NCBI RefSeq assembly: GCF_947507565.1
Contig: NC_089182.1
Span: forward strand, 1,860,001 to 1,924,000
From: Oscarella lobularis
Taxonomy: Eukaryota > Porifera > Homoscleromorpha > Homosclerophorida > Oscarellidae
Direction: 5' to 3'
Length of the DNA stretch: 64,000 nucleotides
The notes beneath the pieces are model-generated. The model saw nothing but the letters and a program-made list of their open reading frames with translations. It was not told the origin of the DNA and searched no databases. The position numbers and the translations under genes are program-made. Of the stretch, positions 16,836 to 28,600 are shown piece after piece. How positions within the stretch are numbered: position 1 is the stretch's first letter; each line of letters opens with the position of its first letter.

Positions 16836-18342
16836 TTATAAAGAAAAATATTTCTCTGACTCGTAAATTTTACTTCTTCCCTTGCTCTTTTTAGCCCTTG
16901 ATTTTTTGCTACGCTTCGTTGAAACGGTCTCCTTTTTTACAATTTCCTTTTTTACTACTATGCCGTTCTTGCGTTTCTCGACTTTCTCGACTTTCTTCTT
17001 CTTCGAAGACTTGCGTTTCTCGACTTTCTCGAATTTTTTCTGTTTCGAAGGAGGTTCATCGGCCACACTGACGTAGAGTTTCCTCTTCTTAGAAGGACTT
17101 TCAACCACATCAGCCTCAATGAAACGACTTGGTCTAGAAGCCGGTCTAGCACTTCCAATACGATCGTAGCACGCCACCAGAGGCAACGTGGGAGGAAAAG
17201 CGTGCTCCATTCTCGGTTTCGGACATTCCTAGATAAACAGCCATCAAATAAAAGCCTCTCAATAAAAAGTGACTGACATGTCCAACGTGACCCTTTTTGG
17301 CGCAATTATAACAGTAAGAGATTCTCATTTCAGACGAACACTCCTTCAGAGCCAGCTCATCCCACGACTAGTACCACAAAATGTACAGCTAATCCCCAAA
17401 CGGCTACGAAATCTTACTGTTGTGTTATGAAATTGTCGCCACAGGTCAGGACACACCTAAATAGTAAAGGCACTCCCTAATATATCTCCTGTTTGCATCC
17501 AGTTCGCATACCCTTTCAATATGACCGTTCATTTCGCAACGTCTGCATTGGATGAACTTTGAATACTCATACCGACGCTTACATTCCTACAGAACGTCCC
17601 AACGCTCGATTCACATCTCATTTTCCCAAAACTCACATTGGCTTTATGGCCGGGCTGATGACATCGAAAGCAGAGTTGAAACGGGCAAGCCCGAGCTAAG
17701 TGACCCTCTTCAGCACAGAGAAAACACAGTCGGTGAAACTTAGAAATCAACTCATTAATAGAAACTATAGTGTACAGAGCATGACTTCACCTTCTTATTC
17801 ATACACTGTTTCGCTGAGTGACCCGTCTCGCGACAGATCTTACACTCGACCGCTTTTTTATAATAGCGTCCCCGTTTCCGTTTCCCCGTTTCCGTTCCCT
17901 GGAAAACCCAAATGATAGAGTGATACAGTACAGGGAGACTCGAGTCATTAGGAACGTTATAAATATTTTTGTCTGTCTGGGCAATGCCACACAACAACAA
18001 CAACACAGAAGTAACAGGCAAAAGATCGTTTCATCTATTCGTGACTTACGAGATCTACATCTTCGTCGCAAACTCTCCATTCGAGGCGCGGTTTCTTTTC
18101 GATCGTGGGGCTTCCGGCGCTCGTCTCTGCTGTTGTTTTCGGCTCCAAATTAGGCTTTCCGTCACTTTGCTCTGTTTCTAAGGCGGCGAGAGCCTCGTCC
18201 ACGTTGTCGGCGTAGTGAATTCGGGCGTAGATTTCGCATTCGAGATCGCTACTGATCGCGTCGCTATTTTGGGTCTATTAAAGAAGTGGTGGGTATTCGA
18301 AAAGAGCTCCTGCCTTTCGTAAGAGGCTTCCGAGACGTCCAT
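16836..18342 (-). CDS. ZCCHC7: CCHC zinc-knuckle RNA-binding protein, ZCCHC7/Air family
   Basis: Air/ZCCHC7 proteins are the RNA-binding subunit of TRAMP, which hands nuclear RNA to the exosome. The N-terminus (LECEIYARIHYADNVDEALA) matches the conserved start of ZCCHC7. Several zinc knuckles follow on separate exons: CKICRETGHSAKQC, CFLCAEEGHLARAC, CFRCHQPGHKAN, CRRCEMNGHIERVC and CYNCAKKGHVGHECP. Between the last two is the CPDLWRQFHNTT segment typical of the family. The C-terminus is Lys-rich (repeated EKVEKRK), likely a nuclear localisation region. The best first intron uses a GC donor (18264-18313, AAAG then GCAGGA). The gene lies 199 bp upstream of the receptor PTP start and downstream of POMT1, all on the minus strand. 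Confidence 0.88.
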
Positions 18343-18509
18343 AGAGCGGAAAACGACAAAAGAAATAGCGTCTAACGCGCGTGAACACCACGAGGTGAAC
18401 CGCCACGGATAGTCTACTCTAGTATTCGTGAAACAACAAAGGTCGGTTGCTCTTCTGAAAATTTTTCATAGATTTCAATTCCAAGTTAAATTAATTGACT
18501 ATTGAACTA

Positions 18510-20933
18510 CTAGTACAGTAAACCAAGTTGGCCGTCAGGTCTTCGCACCAAAAAGTCCCATGTGGTGAGCCACTTTCGAGCCAAAATCGCCTCTCCATCA
18601 AGCGTCTGAAGCCCATAAGTAAACGCAGAAAAATACCAAAATGACAACGCAACGGCTATACCAATCAAGCAACCGACTCCCACAATGACTCTTCTCCACC
18701 AGGGAAAACCAAAGAGTCGATAAACGTGATCCAACAAACAGGGCAATAGAAGAACCTTAAAAATCGACGCCGGCAAATAGTGATGCAAAAACAAAGCTCG
18801 ACCCATGGCAAAGAAAGGCAAATAATGCATAGCCCATCCGCCGACAAAAAGCCATCCAATGCTAACATACCTCCTCCACTCGTCCTCATCGACGTCATAT
18901 TTTCGTCGACGCCTTCGAAGTAGATAAAAACCGAGCAACGCCGAGTAACCGACGACACTGAGCGACGCGGTCCACCAGAGAAGAGGATTCCCTATCAATT
19001 GAATCTGAGCCGACGTGCTATTGCTCATCCAGTAAGCAATCGTTCGACCGGCAAGCGGCCATTCGCCGGGACGCGAACTAAACGCGTGATCTTCGACCAA
19101 CTCGCTATTCTTCGTCACCATCAGCGCGACGACTTCGTAGAGTTTCGATAGAAATGACATCGTACGAGGGAGCGGAGACGCGACGGCGGACGTGGCATTG
19201 GAGTCTCGTACGCCAAATTGAACCTCCTCGACGATCCACTCGGTACCGTCGGCGGGCGACTCCGAATTCGTCGTCACTTCGAACTGATAGAAACCCCACT
19301 CGGGAAGTCGCTTCTCCGTCATACGCAACGCTTGGCCCGAGTGAGCGTGCACCAGTTTCACTTGACTCGTCGTCGACGTCCAATCGCCGCCGCCGCCGCC
19401 GCCGACGATCTTAACGATCCACTCCTCGTGCGGCACGCTCACGTTGTCGCCGTAATTGATATAGCCGGACACTTCCTGATTGGTCGGCGTCATCGGCGCG
19501 GCGACGTTGTGCGAGTTCAATCGACGCGTCGTCGTCCGATGAACGAGATGAACGACGTCGCCGTCGCGCACGACGACGGGCGGATTGTCGAGCGTCACGT
19601 TCGTCGTTCCCCGTCGCTGGATCGCCCACCAGTTGTTCTCGTCGCGAAAATTGTAGCACGTCACTTGCTGCTGGGCGCTCGAGCCGCGTTCATCGGGATA
19701 GCGAACGGGGTAGAGGTGCGCGTGCGAGTGAAGCCAGCACTCCCCCTCGGACGTCGGCGCTCGGGAACGGCGTAGCGTGACGTGACTGCCGTAGGCGATG
19801 CGATACTCTTGCCCTATCTGAGGCAGTTCTTCGGGATGCGTGAGCACGCGCGAGCCGGCCAACGTCGCTTGAAAGTCGCGCGACATGAAAGCGTCGTGGG
19901 GTCCGGATTTGTGGAGAAGTCGAAACTCGATCCAAAACGTCGACGCGAATATGAGAAGAGGTAGTAGGAGAAGAGCGACGAAACGCAGCGCAAAGTGCTT
20001 GCACAGAATCGAATTCGACGTCGCCGAATCGCCGAGAAGACGCCACAAGTCGGCGAGCGTGTGAAAGCCGAGAAATAGAAAGAGAAAGAAGCCAAAGAGC
20101 TTGACGCTGACGACGCAACCGAGAAAGAATCCGAGCAAACCGAGCCAAAGCGACCATTCGACGGAAAACGGTCGATCGCAAAACGACTTGAACTTCGCGT
20201 ACGAATAAAGAACGAGCGCGACGAAGACGAGCAGCCAAGCGTCGAGCAATATGAAACGCGTCTGCGTAACCATGGCGTTATCGAAGACGAGCAAGATTCC
20301 AGTCAGAAAAGCGGACCAATGGGAAGCGCCGGTAAGAGCGACGATTTGATAGGCGAGCGGCGGCACGCATGCGCCGGCGAGCGCGGGAAAAAGTCGCATG
20401 TAATAATAGGGAACTCGTTTCGGATCGTATTCCCGTCCGATGACGTCGAAATCGAACGCGCCGTCGTAGTTCGTCCAGTGGGCGACGAGCGCGAGAAGTT
20501 GCTTGCCGAGCGGCGGGTGAACGTCGAAGAAATAGATGCCGTGCGTGTAGTAGGTGACGAATTTGCCGAAGTGAACTTCGTCGAAAACGATTTCGCTCGG
20601 ATCTTCGAGACGCCATAGGCGCGTCGTCGCGCTCAAGATCGCGACGATCGCGAGAAGCGGATTGACGTTGATTTGCCACGTAATCGGCGGTGTTTGGAGC
20701 GTCGTCGTGCCGCGTTCGTCGCGTTCCGGTTTGTTTGAGGGACTCGGAGGCCCCGATAATTCCGAATCGGTTTTTGCATCTTTCGACGGTTCTTCGATGG
20801 GTTCCTTGGGTTTTTTAGACGATTTCTTCTTTCCCGACGCTTCCTTCATTGAGCTTGAATTTTTTTCTGGAGTCCCGTATTGCGAATTCGACTTCCCGAC
20901 TGTCGCGTCGAATTTCTCGCGTTCTGTCGCCAT
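18510..20933 (-). CDS. POMT1: Protein O-mannosyltransferase 1
   Basis: Transfers mannose from dolichol-phosphate-mannose to Ser/Thr in the ER lumen, normally as a heteromer with POMT2. A single exon encodes 807 residues. A Lys/Ser-rich cytosolic N-terminus comes first, then luminal loop 1 with EIVFDEVHFGKF and FFDVHPPLGK (the PMT acidic motif), several transmembrane helices, three MIR repeats (about residues 330-540, from GSRVLTHPEELPQIGQEYRI) and C-terminal helices with LFLHHYLPASIFK. The loop 1 motif and the NAMVTQTRFILLDA segment favour the POMT1/PMT4 branch over POMT2. Human POMT1 has 747 residues; the excess is mostly at the N-terminus. The chosen ATG overlaps the PRPF38A ATG on the other strand; an in-frame ATG at 20849 is the alternative. 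Confidence 0.9.
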   Translation of the reverse strand: MATEREKFDATVGKSNSQYGTPEKNSSSMKEASGKKKSSKKPKEPIEEPSKDAKTDSELSGPPSPSNKPERDERGTTTLQTPPITWQINVNPLLAIVAILSATTRLWRLEDPSEIVFDEVHFGKFVTYYTHGIYFFDVHPPLGKQLLALVAHWTNYDGAFDFDVIGREYDPKRVPYYYMRLFPALAGACVPPLAYQIVALTGASHWSAFLTGILLVFDNAMVTQTRFILLDAWLLVFVALVLYSYAKFKSFCDRPFSVEWSLWLGLLGFFLGCVVSVKLFGFFLFLFLGFHTLADLWRLLGDSATSNSILCKHFALRFVALLLLPLLIFASTFWIEFRLLHKSGPHDAFMSRDFQATLAGSRVLTHPEELPQIGQEYRIAYGSHVTLRRSRAPTSEGECWLHSHAHLYPVRYPDERGSSAQQQVTCYNFRDENNWWAIQRRGTTNVTLDNPPVVVRDGDVVHLVHRTTTRRLNSHNVAAPMTPTNQEVSGYINYGDNVSVPHEEWIVKIVGGGGGGDWTSTTSQVKLVHAHSGQALRMTEKRLPEWGFYQFEVTTNSESPADGTEWIVEEVQFGVRDSNATSAVASPLPRTMSFLSKLYEVVALMVTKNSELVEDHAFSSRPGEWPLAGRTIAYWMSNSTSAQIQLIGNPLLWWTASLSVVGYSALLGFYLLRRRRRKYDVDEDEWRRYVSIGWLFVGGWAMHYLPFFAMGRALFLHHYLPASIFKVLLLPCLLDHVYRLFGFPWWRRVIVGVGCLIGIAVALSFWYFSAFTYGLQTLDGEAILARKWLTTWDFLVRRPDGQLGLLY

Positions 20934-20934
20934 G
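20931..20934. promoter_or_regulatory. Overlapping divergent start codons (CATG) of POMT1 and PRPF38A
   Basis: The four bases CATG hold both the PRPF38A ATG (plus strand, 20932-20934) and the best in-frame POMT1 ATG (minus strand, 20931-20933). If both are used, each 5' UTR and promoter must lie inside the other gene's coding sequence. The PRPF38A start is fixed by homology; the POMT1 start is less certain. Confidence 0.6.
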
Positions 20935-22356
20935 GCGAATCGAACGATGAAGTATGCCGACACGGTGAAGGGCACCAATCCGCAATATCTCGTCGAAAAG
21001 ATCATACGAACGCGAATATACGAATCGAAATACTGGAAAGAGGAATGCTTCGCTCTAACCGGTACAGAACTCACTTTTTCTCTCTATCGACGAAGCATAC
21101 GCATTTGTAGCCGAACTCCTCGTTGACAAGGCAGTCGCTCTGGACCACATTGGCGGTGTTTTTGCCGGAAATATCAAGCCCACACCATTTCTATGCCTGT
21201 CGTTAAAAATGCTACAAATTCAGCCCGATAAGGAAATTGTAGTCGAGTTTATAAAAAATGACGAATATAAGTAAGAATAATTGAGGAGAGTTGATGACGT
21301 AGAGTAAGCTATATTAATTAATTAATTAATAGATATGTTCGTGCTTTGGGTGCCTTCTATTTGCGACTTGCCGGCACGGCGATGGATTGCTACAAATATT
21401 TGGAGCCGCTCTATAACGATTATCGAAAACTGAAAAGGCGAAAGAGAGATGGAAGTCAGTTCAGAAAAACAGGAATCGATACCTGTATCAATTTTTGATT
21501 TTTTTTCTTTATAAGATTTTGAGCTTGTTCACATGGACGAATTTGTTGACGAATTGCTGCACAACGAAAGGACGTGCGACGTCATTTTGCCTCGAATTCA
21601 GGTGAGCGATTAGTGTAGAGAATTTCTCAGGAAATAATATAAAAGCGGACTTCTAGAGACGATACGTATTGGAACAGGACGAGCGCTTGGAACCCCGGGT
21701 ATAAAATCACTATACAATGAAACAGAATCTAACGTTGCTGTTTTTTTTACTGCAGATGTCAGCTCTAGAAGGCGACCTTGACATTGAATCAGATGAAGAG
21801 GAGGAAGAGGAAGAGAAAAAGGTCAGTTTTTTAAAAACGAAAAAAATGAGAAAGTGTTAGTTACAGCAATTTTCAGGAGCCAAGCAGTTCAAAGGAAGAC
21901 GAAAACAGATCCAACTCGCCACATCGGTAAGAGCACGCGCGCACATACGTATGCTGCGAGGAAGCTTTCTTCCATCCTAGACGACAGCGTCATCGAAGTC
22001 GGTCCAGATCACCGCGTCGTCACAGGCGTCAAAGTCGAAGCCGAAGTTCAGATCGTCACCGAAGACGGCGATCGCGCTCTCGGTCCCGATCTCCGCGACG
22101 AAGTCGGCATCGACATCGCGACGACGATGACGAACGGCGTCGTCGTCGTCGTCGTCGTTCGCGATCGCCTCGCGCTCGATCGAGGTCGCGCAGTGCCGGC
22201 GACAGCGATGACGGGCGCCGAAAGAAAGAGAAGGAAAAGAAAAAGAAGAACAAGAAGAAGAAGGCGGCTGATGACGACGGCGGTGATGAACAGCGCGAAA
22301 TTCGCGAAGCGAACGAACTCAGAGCTAAACTTGGCTTGCGTCCGCTGAAAGTGTAG
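20932..22356 (+). CDS. PRPF38A: Pre-mRNA-splicing factor 38A
   Basis: A component of the U4/U6.U5 tri-snRNP and spliceosomal B complex, needed for activation. The N-terminus MANRTMKYADTVKGTNPQYL and the exon reading KPTPFLCLSLKMLQIQPDK match PRPF38A almost residue for residue. Exons are short (for example 20932-~21061 and from ~21111). The domain ends near RRYVLEQDERLEPRMSALE, followed by an acidic stretch and an Arg/Ser region (about 21976-22200), then a Lys-rich tract. Unlike human PRPF38A, the protein ends IREANELRAKLGLRPLKV, a HIND-like motif as found in SART1/Snu66 and in plant Prp38. The stop is at 22354-22356. The ATG at 20932-20934 overlaps the POMT1 ATG on the opposite strand. Confidence 0.93.
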
Positions 22357-22641
22357 GGGTACATGGGTATGGGGTTTCATTCGTTAGATCAATGAAGGGC
22401 TTTTTGCCGTTTGGTTTGAGCTGCAAAGTGTTTGATAACAGGGCACTGGACTCTGTGTGTATGCCACTTTCTGAATTGTAGGTCTCAAAGAGAAAACGAG
22501 GTGTCAGCTCAATACTTCACACGGCAAATAATCAATAGTGTTATTAGGAAATTTTCACCTGACGTTATTGATTAGGTTTGATTAGCTGTTTTAAATTAGC
22601 TTCGTGCGTGACGTAATCATTCCAGGATGTGGGCAATAGGA

Positions 22642-25600
22642 TTACCGTGAAGCGTTTAGTCGATCACCTTTCACCACGTAAAGAACGATGCCGGTCACAA
22701 CGAGACCGAGGAACAGTCCGCCGAGGCCAGAGCCAAGGGCCAAAAGAAGGTGTCTGCACACTATTGATATAGTTTATTTAGTTCCCCGCTTTTTGACTCA
22801 AATAGAGTTATACCTTGACCGTCTCCTTCGTTTGCACCTGACGTCGCTACACGACACGCGTAAGTTAGGAGGGAGATTGGTTCCGTTGTTTCGTATCTTA
22901 CCAATCGTCTGCGTATTGCTGATTGTGAAACTGGAGTCGTTGACAGCGCTGTACACGCGAAGTGCACATTGATACGTCATGCCTGACCTCAACTGCCCAT
23001 TGACATAGCCATTGACCGTTTGCCCTGTTCCCAAGACGAATTCAGTTGGGAGAAATTGGAGAGATTCAAAACTAGCTGCCACGTAGATCGTTTCGACAGG
23101 CAAGTCAGGAGAGTACGTTCTGTTTCCTTTGTATTTTTCAAAATTTGCAATGCCAGAGAGAGACGACGCGGCTAAGACGTCAATTTGGCTAAGCAAGAAC
23201 GTCATTAGGCAATGCTATAGAAAAGAGGGAGAGCAATACCCAATTTCCCCGTTCTCTTCTGACGGTTCGATCAAAGTGAGCGTCGCCGTCGTTCTCGTAG
23301 ATTTTGAAGGATCAACTGGTGGCAAATAAACTTCGAAAGACCCTATAGGCAGCATCAGCACTATTTTACGACGACGAGTCTGTTTTGCGCGAATACTATA
23401 CCAGTAGCAATCGTTTTCCCTATCACTGTCGCGCTTCCGTTTCCCATTCCTCCAGCGGTGCTTGCAGTCACGAAGAAAGTCCACTCGGTATTCGGAGCCA
23501 AACGATTCACTGTATAAGCCGTGAGAGGCGGTCTGACGTCTTGACTTGATTTCGTTGAGAACGTCTCCATCTTTTTGCCAAGGCCACTGTACGTCTTATT
23601 TCCCGAGTAGAAAACCTAGACAAAAATCAAGTCAAAGACCTCGGATGAAAGTACGCGTTCAGTGTTTTCACAGTGTATTGAGTAATAATGCCTCGAGGAG
23701 TAGCAGGCGCCATCCACTCGAGCGACACAGTCGTCGTGCTATTGCCAGTTACTGCGAGACGACGGGGAGCACTGGGTACTACAAAAAAGGAAATTAATTC
23801 GCAGCAACAAAACAAAGAATTTGACGTACGCCCTTGACTAGTTGTACCCTCCACCGGGTGACTGAGTTGGCCCGGTTTAATGGTATGTGCCTGAACCTGA
23901 GTCAGATATGACAAGTATCTAGACCGCGTCTCTGTGGATGCACGGACCTGAATGATGTACGTCGTGTAAACAGCAAGACTGTCTAACACGGCAGACAATG
24001 TATCTCCCGTGACGTCTTTGCTCAACGTCACGCCTCCAATTTTATTCTGATAGTAAACTGTATACTTTCGAATGATGCCGTTTGGAGGATCGGGCTCCCT
24101 CCACTCAACTCTCATCGTCGTACTACCCGCAATTGCTACTCCCCTCACATTTCGTGGAGCAGTGGGAGCTGTAAGCAGATTTGTCAATTAATTTAAGAAA
24201 GCAAGTAGATCGCCACTTTACCGTCCTCAAATGTAGTCACTGTTTGATTACCGCTTGGGGGCCCCTCCAACTGCGTACCATCTTCCCATTCGTTCACGGA
24301 TCTCATATGTAAAATAAACCGAACGTACGATTCCAATTCCAAAAGGAACCCCGACGTGCTATTGCGAATAAACTGCTGGTACGGCGGCGACGGCACCCTT
24401 TCCCCCTCGCGCTCGTAGTAGACGCGATAATACCGAATGATACCGTTCTCTTCGGATAGCGGCGGTTCCCATTGCGCAAACACTGACGTGGAATTCCATA
24501 CTTCGGCTGTAAAATTGCGAGGAGCCAACGGAACTAGAAGACCCTTAGGTCGCCTTGCAGAAAACAAAAATGCTGATGACGTACCTCCAGGCTCTGTCTT
24601 TACTGCCGCAGGTACTGTTCCCTGCGCTTCGCCGAGCTCGTTTGAAGAGACAATGAGAACCAAATAAGTCGTAAATACTCTGAGACGAGATATCGTTGCG
24701 ACGAACGTCGCGTTATCGACTGCAGTCAGAAATGTGTAATTGCTCGAACTTTCTTCCTTCTTGAAACTGACGGTGTAGTTGAGAATAGCGCTGCCCCCGT
24801 CATACGGCGCCGCCCAACTAAACGTAACACTCGACGCAGTCTTTCTGATCGCCGTCACGACAGCCGGATAAATTCCCGAAGGAGGACCTATATAGACAAC
24901 ATTATTTTACAAAGAAAACAACACTTCTCTACACTGTAACCAATAATTTGAATTTTTAATCTGCCGGAGTCAACGTGACCGTAGCGATTTAGGACTCGGC
25001 AGAAGTAATTGCCGGAATAGGCCGTCACCACGTTCGAAACGTTCAGAGTCGCCGTCTTGCCGTCGGAAGAGAGAGACAATTCATGATCGACGTCGTCACT
25101 TTGAATTCTTCTCGTCAGATAAGGCGGAGTCAGTGACGTCTTGTAAAAGTGGAAGGTGGGAATCGGATTTCCGTCGCCAGTGCACGACATATTGAAAGAC
25201 GATCCCGAATCGACGAGAAGACTTCCAAAGACGGAATCCTCGAGAATAGACGGCAAGTCTAAACACGCCGATTAGCTATAATTTCAACAAAGTAAATGTC
25301 GTTACAGTGAATGTCCATTTCGGCTGAACGCGAGTAGAATCTTCGACTACGACACCGATAGCGACCTCCGTCCGATCGCCGTATTCCCTTTATCGTGAGG
25401 GTACTCTGTCTAGACTGCGATATTTGCTTGTCGACTTGGTTGACGTTGCCGCCCAAAGAGACGTCTTCATATACGATGCTGTCATTTGATTTTTGCCAGA
25501 CAATATAGCCAGGCGGATATCCAATAATTTCGCACGTCAATGAAACCGTCGTCCCTTCCAGGACAGCTGCATCGCGAGGATCCGATACAAACCGACTTCC

Positions 25601-28600
25601 GACTACAGCAGAAAAATTGAATTCATCGAAGAAGAGTGCAAATAAAAACCGGTTTACTTATGACAGAAGCCGGACGAGGAGATTCGTTGTCGAGGCACGT
25701 ATAGTTACCTCCGTCGTTCACGTTCGCGCCGTCTATCGTCAACGTACTTCTGATAAAGGTGTCGTTCTCCGGATCGATCCAATCTACAACAAGCGAAGAC
25801 GATACGGATTGATTGTTTTTGTGCCACGCAATGGGAGAGAACTGAGATGCCGGATAAGCCGTCACTAGGCACGTGAGAACGAGCTTCTTCCCGTAGGACA
25901 CCTCCTGGCTCTCAGGTCCAACAGCAACGTGCGGATAAACTAAAAGCAATACCTGTACGTATGCAAATAGAAAACACAGATACTTTTGCATTCTACATTT
26001 TAGCGTGATGCTGATTGGCTCCGCATTTCCGATGCTGTTTTGCCCGCGACACTCGTAAACACCGCCGTCCTTCATCGCGTCGACGGCCGTCCGATTAAGC
26101 GTACTGATCGTTGCGGCTGCGTACGTCTCGTGAACGCCGAACCGCACCTCTTGACCGCGAAACGACCAACTGGTTGTCGGCAACGGAGTTCCGGCCGCCT
26201 GGCACACCAACGACGCCGTCTCGCCGCGTATTCCAACGAGACTCGACGAAGGTACCGCGAGGAAGGGTTTCACTATAGGAACCCCGACATTATGAGATAG
26301 CTAGCAATTCCGCCGTCACTCTCTCTACCTGTAACAATTGCAGACAAGGAAATCTTAAGCGTGTCTCCGGGAGCGGAGTTATATGCCCGACACTGATAGA
26401 CTCCCCCTTGGTCGACTTTTTCGCCGAAGAGCGTTACAATGCTCGTCTTTTCGCGCGACGCCGTGTCAATAGCTTCGCTGGCGCTCACGTTCGTTGACCT
26501 GTCTCCTATCGTTCTCTGCCACGTGATTGTCGGTATAGGATAACCCGTTGCACTGCACGTCAGTATCTTCGTCAGTCCTCTCTCCAATAACGTCGACTGG
26601 GGTTGACCGAATAGAACAGATCGAACTGCAAATACACTCTCGACTCAAACATATATATAATATATATTTACCCGCAAGTTGTGCCAGCGCACTGATGTTG
26701 ATTCGAGGACCCATTGTGACAACGCAAGTATAGTCGGCTCCCTTCTTCACCGTCACTAGAGGAATCGGATAGGAAATCGTCCATTCGTTCGTCGACGAAT
26801 GCGTTTGATTTAGGTTGGCGACGACGTTTCCCTCGACTCGCACCTGAGCGCTCGTCGGTCGCGGTGCCGCCGTAATGGTACACTCGACCGACGTCGACAA
26901 ACCGCGATCGAGCGATTGACTCGGAAACGAAACGATTTCACCAAGAACTGACGAATAAAAATAAAAATCAACCTCCAGCCACCATTAATTTAATTAAATC
27001 AGCCCCAATTTTTTTCTTACCACCCACTGTTGCTCGAGCCGACGAAATAGTGTGAAGATAGCCGGCACGACCCGCTTCGCAATAGTAATCGTCCGCGCCG
27101 TCGCTGAGTTGCACGTCGGAGAGCGTCAGCGTGCTCTCCACTCCGAGCGGAGTTCGCGTAAACGTCGTTCCGTTTAGTGCCTGCGCGCCTTTGTACCATT
27201 CGATGAAGCGCGCTTCGGCTCCGCTCGCGTTGCAGAACAAACTCAACGTGTCTCCCACTCGTCCGTACACGCTCTTCACGCGTACGCGCGTCTTTCCTGA
27301 AAAGTAAGCTAAGGCTATAGCCTAACTACATCCTCCCCCCCAGTTGGTATTGCCTGAAACGAGAGACTGAACGGTTGCGTTCTTTGCTAGACCGTTGCTA
27401 GCCGTGCACCAAATAGTTGCCAATGCGTTGCTGCTGTTCGCGAGGACGACGTCGATCGTACTCGTCACGGCGATCGACGACGCGGACGACGAAGCGATCG
27501 TGAACGCACCTTCCGGCTCCGACGTCCACGAGATCGAAGGAAGCGGATATCCTCCCGCCGAGCATTTCAACGAGACGACTTGGCCGGGAAGCGCACTGAC
27601 GTTCCTCGGACTGATAATAATGAAAGGATAGACTAAAAGCAAAAAAATATATCTATACGTGCATAATCTCTCATTCTTTTATACGGACCAAACAGATTCA
27701 TTGTCGCCGAAGAATTGGTCGCTCCGCCGTTGTAGGCCGTGCACGTGTACGCGCCTTCGTCGATCCTGCTTCCTCGCACCGTAATTTCGCTCGTCACATT
27801 GACACCGCTCTGATCGTGACGCGTCATATTGACCATTCCTCCATTCGGACGACTCCACTCGATACTCGGTGGAGGACATCCCGTCGCCGAGCAGCGAAAT
27901 ATCGTCTCCTTATCATTGTCTATCGACGTGTCGACGCTCGTCTTCGTCAGGTCAGAGTCAAATCCTAAGAAAAATCGCTAGATGACGTCGTACCCAATCC
28001 ATTCCATACCGTCGCAGTCATAAAAGCGAACTTCGCACAGCGACAGCGACGGCGTGGGCGACGTCGATCGATTCGAAGACACAACGTAGACAAATTTGCC
28101 GCTCGCTTGACCGAAGCACGTCACTCGCATCTCGGTCACAACGTGTCCCGACGAGAGAGGATGAACCATTGGCGAGAGTCGACACGGAACGTTGTCTCGA
28201 GGTCGACGCATCGTCTCGTTGCCGACGTAAACGTCGAATCCGTCCATCTCGCGCAGGGCATTCGCGTCCGGGAGCGGCGTGATGACGATGTAGCTGATCT
28301 TTCGCACCTCTTTGAACTCCGTTCGCCACCACGTATTCGCTTGTTTGAAGGATCTAAAGCAGGCGTACGGAGACGTCTGAAGACTGCCGTCGATTGCTTT
28401 CATTGCCAAAGAGGAAGTGTGGAGTTCGTTCCGAGCCGTCGCCATCACCCCACTGTATATATCTTCATATCTTTCTAAATATATGAAGAGCGTAATTAAT
28501 TGAAAAATATATTGCTTTCTTAATTGCTCTCAATGCCTACCTTGTAATTCCACTTGAAATTTGCACAAAGATATAGAGGTCGGTTCGAACCCTCTGAGCC

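Noticed and set aside
20934-21074. A longer POMT1 N-terminus starting at 21074
   Set aside because: The extra 47 codons are antisense to the conserved first exon of PRPF38A and have no homology to POMT1.
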